This document shows positions 38,538 to 51,232 of a DNA stretch of 64,000 nt, piece by piece (position 1 is the stretch's first letter; each line of letters begins with the position of its first letter). Both the position numbers and the translations under genes were made by a program. Under the pieces are notes generated by a model, which was given only the letters and a program-made list of their open reading frames with translations, did not search any database and was not told the DNA's origin. The DNA lies in NCBI GenBank assembly GCA_021737185.1, contig JAIPEL010000006.1:1-64000 (forward strand), written 5' to 3'. The stretch comes from Desulfobacterales bacterium (GTDB lineage: Bacteria > Desulfobacterota > Desulfobacteria > Desulfobacterales > CAFBRK01).

Positions 38538-41500
38538 GTGAGGGCAAGACCCAGGAAAAAACTCCGGACCCTGTTCCATATGAGGGGCCGTCCCGGCAAG
38601 ACCGGCCAAGCGCAAAAGCCGGCCGACGACGAGCCGCCTCTGCGCGCGGAACTGTTCAGCAGCGATCAGATGAAACTGCACGGCAGGGTGCTGGCGGAAT
38701 CGCACACGCTGGGTTCGAAACCCCCTTCGGAGCGGCTCCTGACGCGCCTGGCGGAGAATGAAACGGTCCTGATTGACGCCCGGGACCTGGTCGCGGAGGC
38801 GGTTCTCGCCAATCTCAGGATCGCCCCGGCCGGCGAATGGCTGCTCGACAATTTCTATTTGATCGAGGAACAGATTCGCATGGCCAGGCGACACCTGCCC
38901 AAGGGCTACAGCCGGGAACTGCCGCGGCTGCGGAACGCTCCCCTGGCCGGGCTTCCCCGCGTGTACGACATCGCCCTGGAGATTGTCGCCCACGGCGATG
39001 GGCGCGTGGATCCGGAAAATCTGAGCAGTTTCGTGGCCGCCTACCAGTCGGTGACCATCCTTACGATCGGCGAATTGTGGGCCATCCCCATCATGCTGCG
39101 CCTGGCCCTGATCGAGAATCTGCGCCGGGTTGCCGCCCGGATCACCGCGGGCAGGGTCGAGCGCAACCGGGCCAACCATTGGTCCGGTCTGATGACGGAG
39201 ATCGCCGCACGGGACCCCAAGAGTCTGATTCTGACGGTCGCCGACATGGCCCGGTCGCAACCCTCGATGGGGAGCGCATTCGTTGCGGAGCTGACGCGCA
39301 GCCTGCAGAGCCAGGGCTCGGCGCTGTCTCTGCCGCTCACCTGGATCGAGCAGCGCCTGGCGGAGTCCGGCCAGACCATCGAACAACTGGTGCACGCGGA
39401 GACCCAGCAACAAGCGGCCGATCAGGTCTCCATGAGCAACAGCATCGGCAGCCTCCGTTTCCTGGGGGCGATGGCGTGGCGGGAGTTCGTCGAGACCATG
39501 AGCACCGTCGAGTGGACGCTTCGTGAGGATCCCGGCGATGTGTATGCCAAGATGGATTTTAACACCCGCGATCGCTACCGCCACGTCGTGGAAAGAATTG
39601 CCAAGCGCAGTCCGCACAGCGAAAACGAGGTGGCGCGCCAGGCGATCCGGCTGGCGCAGGCGCGGGCCGCTCAAAAGGACGGGGACGACCGCGCGGCACA
39701 TGTCGGATTCTACCTGATCGACGAGGGATTGGCACAGCTCGAACGCTCCCTGCAGGTGCGCTTATCTCCGGCCGAGGCGATACGCAAGGTCGGCCGCCGG
39801 ATGCCTTTGCCGCTTTATTGCGGCGCCATTGTCCTGCTGACGGCGATTTTTACCGGGGGCTTGGCGGTCAAGGCCTATAGCGAGGGACTGCAGGGCTGGG
39901 CGCTGGGGGTGTACGGGCTTCTTTTGCTGATGTGCGCCAGTCATCTGGCGGTGGCCCTGGTGAACTGGCTGGCGACGTTGCTGGCGACACCGCGCGCGCT
40001 GCCGCGCATGGATTTTTCCCGGGGGATCCCTTCGGAATTGCGCACCCTGGTGGTGGTCCCGACGATCCTCAGGAGCACGGCAAACATCGAGGAACTGATC
40101 GAAGCGCTGGAAGTCCGCTTCCTGGCCAATCAGGATGACCACCTGCACTTCGCGCTGCTCACCGATTACCGCGACGCCGAAGAAGAGACGCTGCCGGAAG
40201 ACGATTTCCTGCTGCGGCGGGCTCGGCAGGGAATCGAAGCGCTGAACGACAAATACCGCCAGCCGGAAGGTGCCGTCTTTTTCCTGTTTCATCGCCCGCG
40301 GCGATGGAATCCGCGCGATCGGACCTGGATGGGATACGAGCGCAAACGCGGCAAGCTAAGGGATTTGAACTGGCTCCTGCGCGGCGGCGCGCAGGGCACC
40401 CCGGAAGAGCGCTTTGCAATGATCGTCGGTGAAACCAGGATTTTATCGAACGTAAAATATGTAATCACCCTCGATACCGATACTCAACTGGCGCGCGATT
40501 CGGCCTGGCAGTTTGTGGGCGCCATGGCGCACCCGCTCAATGTTGCGCGCTACGACGAAGCGCAGCAGCGTGTCGTTGCGGGCTACGGCATTCTCCAGCC
40601 GCGGGTGGCGGTGAGCCTCTCCGGAAGGAACCAATCGCGATATGGCCACATGTGCGCCAGCGAGCCGGGCATCGATCCTTATACGCGTGCCGTTTCCGAT
40701 GTCTACCAGGACCTGTTTGGCGAAGGCTCGTTCATCGGCAAGGGCATCTATGACGTGGATGCCTTCGAACGGGCGCTGGCCGGGCGCTTCCCAGACAACC
40801 GGATCCTCAGCCACGATCTTCTGGAAGGGTGTTACGCGCGGGCCGGGCTGCTCAGCGACGTGCAGTTGTACGAAGAATACCCGTCGCGCTACAGTGCGGA
40901 TGTGAGCCGCCGGCACCGTTGGATTCGCGGCGACTGGCAAATTGCACGCTGGCTGTTGCCGGATATCTCCATGCCCAACGCGCGCCGGCAGAAGAACCCG
41001 CTTTCCATACTTTCCCGCTGGAAGATCCTGGACAACCTGCGGCGCAGTCTGATGGCGGCGGCGCTGACCCTGCTGCTGCTGCTGGCCTGGGCCATGTCGC
41101 CGTCGGCCGGGTTCTGGACCTTGGCGGTGATCGGCATCATCCTGATTCCCTCCTTGATTTCATCGACCCTGAATGTATTTCAGAAGAAAAACGATGTGAC
41201 CGTGGGCCAGCACCTTGCGGCCGAGGCGCGCGCGGCCCGTCGCTACGTTCTCCAGGCGGCCTTCACACTCGTGTGCCTGCCCTACGAAGCGTTTTTCAGC
41301 CTGGATGCCGTGGTGCGGGCCGGCTGGCGGCTGGTGATCACCAAGAAGGGACTGCTGCAATGGGACCTCTCCGGCGCGTGGGATCGTCACGACCGATCGG
41401 GTCTTGCTGCTTCCTGGCGGACCATGTGGTTTGCCGCCGCCCTGGCGGCGGCCGCGGGAATTTATCTGACAGCCGCACGACCGGCCGTGCTGGGCGTGGC

Positions 41501-44500
41501 CGGGCCCCTCCTGGGCCTCTGGTTCGCCTCCCCTGCCATCGCCTGGTGGGTCAGTCAGCCGCTTCCTGACCGCCGGGAAGTACTGACAAGTGATCAGACC
41601 CTCTTTCTGCGCAAGCTTGCCCGGAAAACATGGGCGTTTTTCGAGACCTTCGTCGGTCCGGAAGACCACTGGCTGCCGCCGGACAACTACCAGGAGCACC
41701 CCGTTTCCGTGCTGGCCCACCGCACCTCGCCGACCAACATGGGCCTGGCCCTGCTGGCCAATCTGGCCGCCTACGACTTCGGCTACATTTCGACCGGAAT
41801 GCTCCTCGAACGGACGACGCAGGCCCTTCAGACCATGCAAGGACTGGAACGGCATCGAGGCCACTTCTACAACTGGTATGACACGCAATCCTTGCAGCCC
41901 CTTGCGCCCACATACATTTCGTCGGTGGACAGCGGAAATCTGGCGGGCCATTTGCTGACACTGCGGCCGGGTCTGCTCGGCCTGGCCGATCATCAGCTTC
42001 TTGGAACGCGGTTGTTTGACGGCCTGGGCGAAACCCTCGCTATTGTCGCGGAGGCGGCCGCCACGGCGCCGGAGCCATCCTCCCACGCCCGACTCGCCGA
42101 ACTTCAGCAGGTTCTGGCGTCCGCAGTCGATACCCGGCCTGCGACGCTCATGGCGCTGCGACGGACCCTGGACCGATTGGCGGCGTCCGCCGGGGAGCTG
42201 GCCGCCGGTGTCGAAGCCTTCGATCGGGATCCGGAAAGGCCGTTGCGGTGGTGGGTCCGTGCCTTTGCCGGGCAGTGCCGCGACGCGCTCGACGATCTCG
42301 TGCATCTCGCCCCGTGGACCGCGCTCTATTCCGTCCGGGACAGTCTCGGCGATTTTTTCGATCGCCAAGCGATCCCGACGCTGCGCCAACTGGCGGCCCT
42401 GGACGTGGATCTTACCTCGACCGCTGGGCCGAGTTCCGTGCCGGATGAAATGCAAGGCCTCGTCGCAGAGGGCCGCCGCCATGCGGAGGCGCGGCTTGCG
42501 GTGATCAGCGGTCTTGCGCGACAATGCGACCTGCTGGCGGAAATGGACTTTAGGTTTTTGTACGACGAAAAGCGCCATCTGCTGGCGATCGGCTACAATG
42601 CCGGTGAACACCGACGTGACGCCAGCTATTACGATCTGCTGGCCTCGGAAGCGCGATTTGCCAATTTTGTGGCGATCGCCCGGGGACAGCTGCCCCAAGA
42701 GAGCTGGTTCGCCCTGGGGCGGTTGCTTACCATCGCCGGCGGCGCGCCGATCCTGCTTTCATGGAGCGGTTCGATGTTCGAGTATCTGATGCCGCTCTTG
42801 GTGATGCCGACCTACGAGCGCACCTTGCTCGACCAGACCTATAAGGCGGCGGTGGCCCGGCAGATCGCGTATGGAAAACAGCGCCGTGTTCCGTGGGGTA
42901 TCTCGGAATGCAGCTACAACGCCATCGATGTGAACCTCAACTACCAGTACCGCGCTTTCGGCGTGCCCGGTTTGGGGCTCAAACGAGGTTTGGCCGAGGA
43001 CCTGGTGATTGCCCCTTATGCCTCGGCCCTGGCGCTGATGGTGGTGCCCCGGCAGGCCTGTCAGAACCTCGAGCGGCTCGCGGCCGACGGTCTTGAAACC
43101 CGCTACGGCTTCTACGAAGCGATCGACTACACCCCGTCGCGTCTGCCGCACGGACAATCGCGCGTCGTGGTGCAATCCTTCATGGCCCATCACCAGGGCA
43201 TGAGCCTCCTGTCTCTATCCCATCTGCTGCTGGATCGTCCGATGCAGAAGCGCTTCGCGTCGGTTCCCATGTTTCAGGCGACCCGGCTGCTGCTTCAGGA
43301 GCGCATTCCCGCCAAGACCGCCTTCCATGCGCATACCACCGATATCACCGAGCACCATATGGCCTCCATCGACGCGGAAACGCCGATACGCGTTTTTACG
43401 ACCCCTGACACGCCGAACCCGGCCGTGCAGTTGCTCTCCAACGGGCGCTACCACGTGATGGTCACCAATGCCGGCGGCGGCTACAGCCGCTGGAAGGACC
43501 TGGCCGTCACCCGCTGGCGCGAGGACCGCACCTGCGATAATTGGGGCACCTTCTGCTACCTCCGCGACGTGACCAGCAGGCACTTCTGGTCGACCGCATG
43601 CCAGCCGACGCTCAAGCGGTCGAAGCGGTTCGAGGCGATCTTCTCCGAGGGAAGGGCCGAGTTTCGCTCCCGCGACCACGACTATGACACCCATACCGCG
43701 ATCGCCGTTTCCATCGAGGATGACATCGAGCTGCGCCGCGTGCGCATCACCAACCGCGCCCGGACGCGCCGGGCGATCGACGTTACCAGCTACGCGGAGG
43801 TTGTTCTGGCGTCGCCTGCCGCGGACGCCCTGCATCCGGCCTTCAGCAATCTCTTCGTGCAGACCGAGATCATCCGGCGGCAGCGGGCGATCCTGTGCAC
43901 GCGCCGGCCCCGCTCGCAGGGCGAGACGTCGCCCTGGATGCTGCACCTCATGGCCGTGCACGGGGCCGAAATCGGAGACGTCTCCTATGAGACCGATCGC
44001 ATGCGGTTCATCGGCCGCGGCAACACCCCCGTTGATCCGCAGGCGGTGCGTGGGGTCGGCGATTTTTCTACGGGAGCCCTCTCGGGCAGCGAGGGCTCGG
44101 TGCTCGATCCGATTGTCGCCATCCGCTACCGGATAACCCTTGATCCCGAAGCATCGGCGACCATCAACATCGTCTCCGGCATTGCCGATTCCCGCGACGC
44201 CGCCATTCGCCTGGCAGAAAAGTACCAGGATCGTCGCCTGGCCGACCGCGTGTTCGATCTGGCCTGGACACATGGCCAGGTGCTGCTGCGCCAGTTGAAT
44301 GCATCCCAGGCCGATGCACAGCTCTATGGGCGCCTGGCCGGAGCGGTCATCTATGCCAACAGCTCCCTTAGATCCGACCCGGCCGTCCTCATCAGAAACC
44401 GTCGGGGGCAGTCCGGCCTCTGGGGATACGCCATCTCCGGCGATCTGCCGATCGTGCTGCTGCGGATCGAGGATGCGGCCAATATCGAACTGGTGCGTCA

Positions 44501-47297
44501 GTTGGTGCAGGCTCACGCTTACTGGCGCCTGAAAGGACTGGCCGTGGACCTGGTGATCTGGAACGAGGATCGGGCCGGCTACCGGCAGCTTCTCCACGAC
44601 CAGATCATGAGCATTATTGCCGCCGGCACCGAAGCCGGCGTGACCGATCGGCCCGGCGGCATTTTCGTAAGATCCTCGGACCAGATCGCAGAAGAAGACC
44701 GCATTTTGATCCAATCGGTGGCCCGCGCCGTCATCACCGACGGCGGCGGGTCGCTGGCGGATCAACTCAACCGGCGCAGTCCGGGTGAGGCTGCGGTGCC
44801 GCTGCTTGCCCCCACCCGTATCCACCGCTCCGAACCCCCGGCCGTGGCCGCCGCGCCGCGCCACGATCTGCGGTTTTTCAACGGGATGGGCGGCTTTACG
44901 CCGGATGGGCGCGAATATGTCATCAGCACTGCGCACGGGCAGGTGACGCCGGCGCCCTGGGTGAATGTGCTGGCCAATGCTCACTTTGGCACCGTCGTAT
45001 CGGAAAGCGGTCTTTCCTGCACCTGGAGCGAGAATGCCCACGCGTTTCGCCTGACGCCCTGGGCCAACGATCCGGTCGGTGATTCGCGCGGCGAGGCATT
45101 TTACCTCCGTGATGAAGAGCGCGGCCACTACTGGTCGCCCACGCCCTTGCCCTGTCGCGGCGCGACGCCGTATGTCACCCGGCACGGCTTCGGCTACAGC
45201 GTCTTCGAGCACACCGAGCGCGGCATCCATTCGGAGCTGTGGGTTTACGTGGCCCTGGACGCGGCGGTCAAGTTCATGGTGCTCAAAGTGCGCAACACAT
45301 CGGGTCGCTCCCGCCGGATCTCGGCCACCGGCTACGCGGAATGGGTGCTGGGCGATTTGCGCCCGAACACCGGCATGCATGTCATCACCGAAATCGACCC
45401 CCACAGCGGGGCCCTGCTGGCGCGCAACCCCTACAACACGGAGTTTCGGGAGCGGGTGGCGTTCTTTGCCGTGGACGATGCGGCACGCACGCTTACCGGC
45501 GATCGGACCGAATTCCTGGGGCGCAACGGCAGCCTGCAACGCCCGGCCGCGATGATGCGCACACACCTTTCCGGCAAGGTGGGGGCCGCTCTGGATCCCT
45601 GCGCCGCGATTCAGGTGAGCCTCGATCTGGCCGACGGCCAGGAGCGGGAGGTTGTCTTCCGGCTTGGCGTCGGGCGGGATGCCGACGATGCCCGCAATCT
45701 GATCGATCGCGCGCGCGGATCCACCGCCACGCGCGCCGCCCTCGAAGCGGTGTGGCGGCACTGGGACCACACCCTGGGCGCGGTCAGTGTGGAAACGCCC
45801 GATCCGTCCCTGAACGTGCTGGCCAACGGCTGGCTGTTGTACCAGACCATTGCCTGCCGCTTTTGGGCGCGCAGCGCCACCTACCAGCCGGGGGGCGCCT
45901 TCGGTTTCCGCGATCAACTCCAGGACGTGATGGCGCTGATCCACGCCGAACCGCATCTCGTGCGCGCACACCTGCTTCTATGTGCTTCCCGTCAATTCCC
46001 GGAGGGCGATGTACAGCATTGGTGGCATCCGCCGACGGGGCGGGGGGTGCGAACGCGCTGCTCGGACGATTATCTATGGCTGCCCCTTGCGACATGCCGC
46101 TATGTCCTTGCCACCGGGGACGCCGGCGTCCTGGATGAGCGCGTCCCCTTTCTCGAGGGCCGCCTGCTAAAAGCGGATGAGGAATCCTATTACGACTTGC
46201 CTGGACCTTCCGAGGAGGCGGCCAGCCTCTACGAGCATTGTGTGCGCGCCATCGAAACCGGTCTCAACTTCGGCGGGCACGGGCTGCCGCTCATCGGTTC
46301 GGGTGACTGGAACGACGGTATGAACCTGGTGGGCGCAGGCGGCAAGGGTGAAAGCGTGTGGCTGGGATTTTTCCTGTATGACGTGCTCGTGCGCTTCAGC
46401 CAGGTGGCCTGGGCACGGGGAGACGACTCCTTTGCCGAACGCTGCCGCAGGGAGGCGGGTCGCCTGCGTGGCAATCTCGAGGAACATGGCTGGGACGGCG
46501 AGTGGTACCGGCGCGCTTATTTCGACGATGGCACGCCGCTTGGATCGGCAAAAAATCCCGAGTGCCGGATCGACTCGATTGCCCAGAGCTGGTCCGTGCT
46601 TTCGGGGGCGGGCGATCAGGAGCGGTCGCGGTCGGCCATGGAAGCGGTGGATGCGCGCCTTGTCCGCGGCGAGTACGGACTGGTCCAGCTTCTGGACCCT
46701 CCCTTCGACAAATCGGACCTGAACCCCGGCTATATCAAAGGCTATGTCCCGGGCGTCCGGGAAAACGGAGGGCAATACACTCATGCGGCCATCTGGGCCG
46801 CGATGGCCTTCGCCGACCTGGGGGACCACCGGCGCGCCTGGAAGCTTTTCACCATGATCAACCCCGTGAACCACGCCCGGTCGGCCGAGGAGAGCGCCGT
46901 CTATAAAGTGGAACCCTACGTCGTTGCCGCCGATGTCTACGCGGTGCCGCCGCACACCGGCCGGGGCGGCTGGACCTGGTACACGGGCTCGGCCGCCTGG
47001 ATGTATCGGCTCATCGTGGAATCCCTTCTGGGGCTCGAACGCCAAGGGGACACGCTGCGGATTGCGCCGTGCCTGCCCGCGGATTGGGAGGGCTTCAAGG
47101 TGCACTACCGCTACCGGGAGACGACTTACCACATCGCCGTCCGGCAGCTTGCCGCCGGCCAGGGGGGGATGCGCGTAAGCGTGGATGGCATCGAGCAACC
47201 GGATCAGGCCATCCCGCTCGTAAACGACCACAAGGAACACCGGGTCGAGGTGCGGATACTGATGCTTGAGCATCCGGATCGTCTCGAAGAAAGTTGA
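38538..47297 (+). CDS. ndvB: Cyclic beta-1,2-glucan synthase-like protein (NdvB/ChvB family)
   Basis: 2919 aa; GT module ([14 protein letters not shown]...[27 protein letters not shown]...[10 protein letters not shown]), TM segments, C-terminal GH94-type phosphorylase module. Confidence 0.92.
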   Translation: MRARPRKKLRTLFHMRGRPGKTGQAQKPADDEPPLRAELFSSDQMKLHGRVLAESHTLGSKPPSERLLTRLAENETVLIDARDLVAEAVLANLRIAPAGEWLLDNFYLIEEQIRMARRHLPKGYSRELPRLRNAPLAGLPRVYDIALEIVAHGDGRVDPENLSSFVAAYQSVTILTIGELWAIPIMLRLALIENLRRVAARITAGRVERNRANHWSGLMTEIAARDPKSLILTVADMARSQPSMGSAFVAELTRSLQSQGSALSLPLTWIEQRLAESGQTIEQLVHAETQQQAADQVSMSNSIGSLRFLGAMAWREFVETMSTVEWTLREDPGDVYAKMDFNTRDRYRHVVERIAKRSPHSENEVARQAIRLAQARAAQKDGDDRAAHVGFYLIDEGLAQLERSLQVRLSPAEAIRKVGRRMPLPLYCGAIVLLTAIFTGGLAVKAYSEGLQGWALGVYGLLLLMCASHLAVALVNWLATLLATPRALPRMDFSRGIPSELRTLVVVPTILRSTANIEELIEALEVRFLANQDDHLHFALLTDYRDAEEETLPEDDFLLRRARQGIEALNDKYRQPEGAVFFLFHRPRRWNPRDRTWMGYERKRGKLRDLNWLLRGGAQGTPEERFAMIVGETRILSNVKYVITLDTDTQLARDSAWQFVGAMAHPLNVARYDEAQQRVVAGYGILQPRVAVSLSGRNQSRYGHMCASEPGIDPYTRAVSDVYQDLFGEGSFIGKGIYDVDAFERALAGRFPDNRILSHDLLEGCYARAGLLSDVQLYEEYPSRYSADVSRRHRWIRGDWQIARWLLPDISMPNARRQKNPLSILSRWKILDNLRRSLMAAALTLLLLLAWAMSPSAGFWTLAVIGIILIPSLISSTLNVFQKKNDVTVGQHLAAEARAARRYVLQAAFTLVCLPYEAFFSLDAVVRAGWRLVITKKGLLQWDLSGAWDRHDRSGLAASWRTMWFAAALAAAAGIYLTAARPAVLGVAGPLLGLWFASPAIAWWVSQPLPDRREVLTSDQTLFLRKLARKTWAFFETFVGPEDHWLPPDNYQEHPVSVLAHRTSPTNMGLALLANLAAYDFGYISTGMLLERTTQALQTMQGLERHRGHFYNWYDTQSLQPLAPTYISSVDSGNLAGHLLTLRPGLLGLADHQLLGTRLFDGLGETLAIVAEAAATAPEPSSHARLAELQQVLASAVDTRPATLMALRRTLDRLAASAGELAAGVEAFDRDPERPLRWWVRAFAGQCRDALDDLVHLAPWTALYSVRDSLGDFFDRQAIPTLRQLAALDVDLTSTAGPSSVPDEMQGLVAEGRRHAEARLAVISGLARQCDLLAEMDFRFLYDEKRHLLAIGYNAGEHRRDASYYDLLASEARFANFVAIARGQLPQESWFALGRLLTIAGGAPILLSWSGSMFEYLMPLLVMPTYERTLLDQTYKAAVARQIAYGKQRRVPWGISECSYNAIDVNLNYQYRAFGVPGLGLKRGLAEDLVIAPYASALALMVVPRQACQNLERLAADGLETRYGFYEAIDYTPSRLPHGQSRVVVQSFMAHHQGMSLLSLSHLLLDRPMQKRFASVPMFQATRLLLQERIPAKTAFHAHTTDITEHHMASIDAETPIRVFTTPDTPNPAVQLLSNGRYHVMVTNAGGGYSRWKDLAVTRWREDRTCDNWGTFCYLRDVTSRHFWSTACQPTLKRSKRFEAIFSEGRAEFRSRDHDYDTHTAIAVSIEDDIELRRVRITNRARTRRAIDVTSYAEVVLASPAADALHPAFSNLFVQTEIIRRQRAILCTRRPRSQGETSPWMLHLMAVHGAEIGDVSYETDRMRFIGRGNTPVDPQAVRGVGDFSTGALSGSEGSVLDPIVAIRYRITLDPEASATINIVSGIADSRDAAIRLAEKYQDRRLADRVFDLAWTHGQVLLRQLNASQADAQLYGRLAGAVIYANSSLRSDPAVLIRNRRGQSGLWGYAISGDLPIVLLRIEDAANIELVRQLVQAHAYWRLKGLAVDLVIWNEDRAGYRQLLHDQIMSIIAAGTEAGVTDRPGGIFVRSSDQIAEEDRILIQSVARAVITDGGGSLADQLNRRSPGEAAVPLLAPTRIHRSEPPAVAAAPRHDLRFFNGMGGFTPDGREYVISTAHGQVTPAPWVNVLANAHFGTVVSESGLSCTWSENAHAFRLTPWANDPVGDSRGEAFYLRDEERGHYWSPTPLPCRGATPYVTRHGFGYSVFEHTERGIHSELWVYVALDAAVKFMVLKVRNTSGRSRRISATGYAEWVLGDLRPNTGMHVITEIDPHSGALLARNPYNTEFRERVAFFAVDDAARTLTGDRTEFLGRNGSLQRPAAMMRTHLSGKVGAALDPCAAIQVSLDLADGQEREVVFRLGVGRDADDARNLIDRARGSTATRAALEAVWRHWDHTLGAVSVETPDPSLNVLANGWLLYQTIACRFWARSATYQPGGAFGFRDQLQDVMALIHAEPHLVRAHLLLCASRQFPEGDVQHWWHPPTGRGVRTRCSDDYLWLPLATCRYVLATGDAGVLDERVPFLEGRLLKADEESYYDLPGPSEEAASLYEHCVRAIETGLNFGGHGLPLIGSGDWNDGMNLVGAGGKGESVWLGFFLYDVLVRFSQVAWARGDDSFAERCRREAGRLRGNLEEHGWDGEWYRRAYFDDGTPLGSAKNPECRIDSIAQSWSVLSGAGDQERSRSAMEAVDARLVRGEYGLVQLLDPPFDKSDLNPGYIKGYVPGVRENGGQYTHAAIWAAMAFADLGDHRRAWKLFTMINPVNHARSAEESAVYKVEPYVVAADVYAVPPHTGRGGWTWYTGSAAWMYRLIVESLLGLERQGDTLRIAPCLPADWEGFKVHYRYRETTYHIAVRQLAAGQGGMRVSVDGIEQPDQAIPLVNDHKEHRVEVRILMLEHPDRLEES

Positions 47298-47305
47298 GAC
47301 GATCC
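47276..47305. repeat. Perfect 10-bp inverted repeat spanning the ndvB stop codon
   Basis: GGATCGTCTC-GAAGAAAGTT-GAGACGATCC. Confidence 0.65.
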
Positions 47306-47430
47306 ACACCAAGGTGTCACCAGGAGGGTTCGCTGCGGCGTGTTGGCCGCGAAAAAAATTGAAGCCTTTAGGGTTTTCTGTTATTTTTTCAATAGCCTTT
47401 CATTGGTGCCGATACACATGGAACAATTCA

Positions 47431-48849
47431 ATGGTCAAAAGCTTCCTGGAAATTCACAACAGCATCCTCGGGTCGATTCGCGAGCCCTTGATCGTGCTCG
47501 ATCGGGATTTGAAGGTCGTAACGGCCAATCCCTCTTTTTACCGGACGTTCGATGTCGAGCGCGCCGAGACCGAGGGCGTACTGATATACGATCTGGGCAA
47601 CCGGCAGTGGGACATCCCCGCATTGAGGAAATTGCTGGAAGATATCCTTCCTCAAAATACCGATTTTCACGATTTTAAGGTGGAACATGACTTTGAAACC
47701 ATCGGACCCAAGATCATGCATCTGAATGCTCGGCGGATTTACGGCGAAGGCGACCGAACCCAGCTGGTTTTGTTGGCCATCGAGGATGTGACCGAGCGCG
47801 AATATTACAAAATTCACCTCGAAGAGTTGGTTGAGGAACGAACGGCCGAAATAAAAAAGCTCAAGGAGCAGCTCGAAGCCGAAAGAGCCTATCTTCAGGA
47901 AGAAATCAAGCTGGTATACAACCACGAGGATATTGTCGGCAAAAGCGACGCTATCAATTACGTGTTTTTCAAGGTGGAACAAATCGCCGGCACAGATACA
48001 AACGTGCTGATTCTAGGAGAAACCGGCACCGGCAAGGAATTGGTGGCCCGGGCCATTCACGGTACAAGCCTGCGCAAGGATCGCACTCTGGTCAAAATGA
48101 ATTGCGCCGCCCTGCCTTCGAATCTGATCGAAAGCGAACTCTTCGGCCATGAAAAAGGCGCCTTCACCGGCGCGCAATCCAGGCGGCTGGGGCGCTTTGA
48201 AGTCGCCGACGGCGCGACCCTGTTTTTGGACGAGATCGGCGAACTGCCGCTGGAATTGCAGCCCAAGCTGCTCCGGGTGATCGAAGACGGGGGGTTCGAA
48301 CGCCTGGGCAGCTCGGAAACCAGGAAAGTGGATGTCCGTATCATCGCCGCCACCAATCGCAATCTGCAAGAGGAGGTCCGCAAGGGCGCTTTCCGGGAGG
48401 ATCTGTGGTACCGGCTGAATATTTTTCCGATCACCATGCCGCCTCTGCGCGACCGCCTGGACGACATCCCGCTGCTGGTCGATTTTTATATCGACAGGAT
48501 TTCAAAAAGGCTGGGCAAATCCGTCAGGATGGTCCCGGCGGGTGTTATGGACGCGCTGCGGCAATATCACTGGCCCGGCAATGTCCGCGAGCTGGAAAAC
48601 GTTCTCGAGCGGGCGGTGATCAGCTCTTCGGGCCTCAAGCTGCGGCTGGAGGACGAACTGAAAAAACCGCACACGGACGCAACCAGGCTCGATCAAACCC
48701 TAAAAAATGTTGAACGCGACTATATCAAGCGGGTGCTGGAGCAGGTCGACTGGAAAGTGAGCGGCAAAAACAGTGCCGCTGAAATCCTCGGAATGGACCG
48801 CAGCACCTTGCGCGCCCGAATGCGGAAACTCAATATCCGCAAACCGTAA
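47431..48849 (+). CDS. Sigma-54-dependent Fis-family transcriptional activator with N-terminal PAS domain
   Basis: GETGTGKE Walker A, GAFTGA motif, Fis-type HTH ([21 protein letters not shown]), PAS-like N-terminus. Confidence 0.93.
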   Translation: MVKSFLEIHNSILGSIREPLIVLDRDLKVVTANPSFYRTFDVERAETEGVLIYDLGNRQWDIPALRKLLEDILPQNTDFHDFKVEHDFETIGPKIMHLNARRIYGEGDRTQLVLLAIEDVTEREYYKIHLEELVEERTAEIKKLKEQLEAERAYLQEEIKLVYNHEDIVGKSDAINYVFFKVEQIAGTDTNVLILGETGTGKELVARAIHGTSLRKDRTLVKMNCAALPSNLIESELFGHEKGAFTGAQSRRLGRFEVADGATLFLDEIGELPLELQPKLLRVIEDGGFERLGSSETRKVDVRIIAATNRNLQEEVRKGAFREDLWYRLNIFPITMPPLRDRLDDIPLLVDFYIDRISKRLGKSVRMVPAGVMDALRQYHWPGNVRELENVLERAVISSSGLKLRLEDELKKPHTDATRLDQTLKNVERDYIKRVLEQVDWKVSGKNSAAEILGMDRSTLRARMRKLNIRKP

Positions 48850-48927
48850 ATTTTCATTCCAATCCGCTTCTATCTCGGCCGTCCCGCCATGCGGAAGAAA
48901 TGAAAACTTGCCGGGGTCTGTTGAAAT

Positions 48928-50097
48928 TTAAACCAGCCCCCCTTCGGTCAGAGGCCGGTTTTCGAGGATCCGCTCCGGAGAAAAAATGGAAAGATCGAGG
49001 CGGGTAGACTGCTGCAGAATGATCTCGGCGAGGTAGCGTCCCACGGCGGGGGCCTGCTGCAGGCCGTGGCCGGAAAATCCGTTGGCCAGGTATAGGCCCG
49101 GCATCTCCGGCCATTCTCCGAGGATCGCATTGCTGTCCAGGGTGTTGACGGCATACAGACCCGCCCATCCCCGGAGGAGCTTAGCCCGGTCGAAGGCCGG
49201 GACGAACTCGGCCAGTTCGGGCCAGAGAATCTCGTAAAAGCGCTTCTCATCCCAAGAAAAATCGAATGCCTCCGGGTCTTCGGCCATCGATTTTCCCAGC
49301 AGGATCAGGCCGCCGGTTTCCGTCCGGAAATAGAGCCCGGAAGGCAGAACGGTCAGCGGCAGGGGGCCCGCCGGTTTGACGGCCGTATCCAGGGCAAAGA
49401 CCTGCCGCTTGACCGGCACCACCGGAAGTCGAACGCCTGCGGTCTCTGCGATCTGCGCTGCCCAAGCCCCGGCGCAGTTGACCACGACAGGAGCCGAAAC
49501 CTCGGTTCCGCATGCCAGCCGAACCCCGACAACCCGGCCGCCTGAGGTTCGAATTTCCGCGGCTTCGTCTTCCCGGTACTCCGCGCCGAGGGCTCGGGCC
49601 TTTTTCCGGTACCCCATGAGCACGCCGTAGGCGTCGAAATGTCCGTCGTCGGGACCGAAGGTGCCTCCCGCCAATCCATCCGGGCGGTAGAGGGGATAGC
49701 GCCGTTGGATCTCTTCCGGATTCCACCACTCGACCCGGCATCCGAGGCGCTGCTGGCGCTCGAGGTTTTCCCGGGCTGCCGCTTGTCCGGCACCTTCGAC
49801 CAGAAACAGGTCGCCTTCCCGGCGGAAGGATACCGCCGGGGCCAGATCCCCCACGGCCATGTCCTCTTCGAACCGCTCCAGTACCTGGAAAGCGTATCTG
49901 GATATCTCGATGTTCTGCCGAAGGCTGAACTGAATCCGGGCATTGGCCATGGACAAGGTGGTGGACGCCCGGCTGTATGTCGGATCCCTTTCGACGACCA
50001 TCACATTCAGGCGCGGATCCGCATCCAGCAGAGAAAACGCCGTGGCACTGCCCATGACGCCGCCGCCGATGATGGCCACATCGCAGGTTCGTTTCAT
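48928..50097 (-). CDS. FAD-dependent oxidoreductase (glycine/D-amino acid oxidase family)
   Basis: CDVAIIGGGVMGSATAFSLL; LYLANGFSGHGLQQAPAVGRYLAEII. Confidence 0.88.
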   Translation of the reverse strand: MKRTCDVAIIGGGVMGSATAFSLLDADPRLNVMVVERDPTYSRASTTLSMANARIQFSLRQNIEISRYAFQVLERFEEDMAVGDLAPAVSFRREGDLFLVEGAGQAAARENLERQQRLGCRVEWWNPEEIQRRYPLYRPDGLAGGTFGPDDGHFDAYGVLMGYRKKARALGAEYREDEAAEIRTSGGRVVGVRLACGTEVSAPVVVNCAGAWAAQIAETAGVRLPVVPVKRQVFALDTAVKPAGPLPLTVLPSGLYFRTETGGLILLGKSMAEDPEAFDFSWDEKRFYEILWPELAEFVPAFDRAKLLRGWAGLYAVNTLDSNAILGEWPEMPGLYLANGFSGHGLQQAPAVGRYLAEIILQQSTRLDLSIFSPERILENRPLTEGGLV

Positions 50098-50160
50098 CGC
50101 TGCATTCCAGATCAAATCAGTTTTTCAGCAGGATGCCGGCATGGGTCCGGTCGATTGGTC

Positions 50161-50219
50161 GATTGGTCGATTGGTTGAATCGGAAGGGCGAAAGAACCCA
50201 ATCAACCAATTGACCAATC
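50161..50219. repeat. Intergenic hairpin, 18-bp arms
   Basis: GATTGGTCGATTGGTTGA / TCAACCAATTGACCAATC, one mismatch. Confidence 0.65.
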
Positions 50220-50233
50220 AACCAACTACCTCA

Positions 50234-51214
50234 TCACAATGGCAGCCTCGTTCCAATTCCCATTTCAATGGCCTTCCGGTAGATGAGCGGCGCCACGGCC
50301 ATGTCGTCGATGGCCAGGCCCAGGTTGGCCGTGAGGATGATTTCCTTTTCGTTTTCCCGGCCGGGTTTTTTGCCGGCGACCAGTTCGCCCAGGTCCGCGT
50401 GGATCGGCGGAATCTTCTGGAAAAAGCCAAGTTCCTTGTAGTGGAGCAGCTGGGCCGTGTCGTCGGTGCAGAACTTGGCCGATTCGGCCATGGCATCCGG
50501 GTGCCAGTAAGAGTCGAAGTCGACAAGGGAGGCAAAGGTGCCCGGGGCAGCCCAACCGGCCTGAATCGTCGCATGGGGAACTTTTTGAATCGGTCCGGCG
50601 GTGACCACGATGTCGCACCCTTCTACAGCCGCTTTCGGTTCTTTGACCGCAGCGACCTCCAGCTCGAACCGTTGAGACATCTCGTCGGCATAGACGACGG
50701 CCGCGGCCTCGTTGACATCGAAGGCCATCACCTTCTTTATCGGGAACAACACCTGGAGCGCCTCAAGATTCGTGCGCCCCTGCACGCCGCAGCCGAGCAC
50801 CCCCAGGGTGGACGATTCGCGGCGGGCCAAAAACTTGGCCGACAGGGCCGAGGCCGCACCGGTGCGCATCGCCGTGATCCAGATGCAGTCCATGACGGCC
50901 AGGGGCAGACCGGTTTCCACATCGTTGTAGATAAGCAGGCCGGTGATGTAGGGAAGACCCCTCTGCTGGTTGCCGGGATAGCCGCCGACCCATTTGACGC
51001 CGGCGGACTTCAGGGCCGGGATGTATGCCGGCATGGCGTGGATGAAGTTGTCGCCCCCGCCGGGATGAATTCCCGGCTTGGGGGGCATCTCGGTCCGGCC
51101 GCTTCCCTTTTCGGCAAAAGCAGTCTCGAGGGCCGCGATGATGTCGGCCATGGCCGGGCCGGCGGCAGCCACGTCGGCCTGGGAAAGATAGAGCAGTTCC
51201 TGCGGGCGAGTCAT
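50234..51214 (-). CDS. Ornithine cyclodeaminase/mu-crystallin family protein
   Basis: MPPKPGIHP...HAMPAYIP, KWVGGYPGN, TAMRTGAASALSAKFLAR, LGVLGCGVQGRTNLEAL. Confidence 0.88.
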   Translation of the reverse strand: MTRPQELLYLSQADVAAAGPAMADIIAALETAFAEKGSGRTEMPPKPGIHPGGGDNFIHAMPAYIPALKSAGVKWVGGYPGNQQRGLPYITGLLIYNDVETGLPLAVMDCIWITAMRTGAASALSAKFLARRESSTLGVLGCGVQGRTNLEALQVLFPIKKVMAFDVNEAAAVVYADEMSQRFELEVAAVKEPKAAVEGCDIVVTAGPIQKVPHATIQAGWAAPGTFASLVDFDSYWHPDAMAESAKFCTDDTAQLLHYKELGFFQKIPPIHADLGELVAGKKPGRENEKEIILTANLGLAIDDMAVAPLIYRKAIEMGIGTRLPL

Positions 51215-51232
51215 GGAAAACCTCCTATATTT

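Noticed and set aside
43215-45971. 918-aa minus-strand ORF inside the ndvB gene (also 41160-42698, 38496-39701, 46167-47312)
   Set aside because: Antisense shadow ORFs of a high-GC gene; low-complexity Gly/Arg/His-rich translations with no recognisable motifs.
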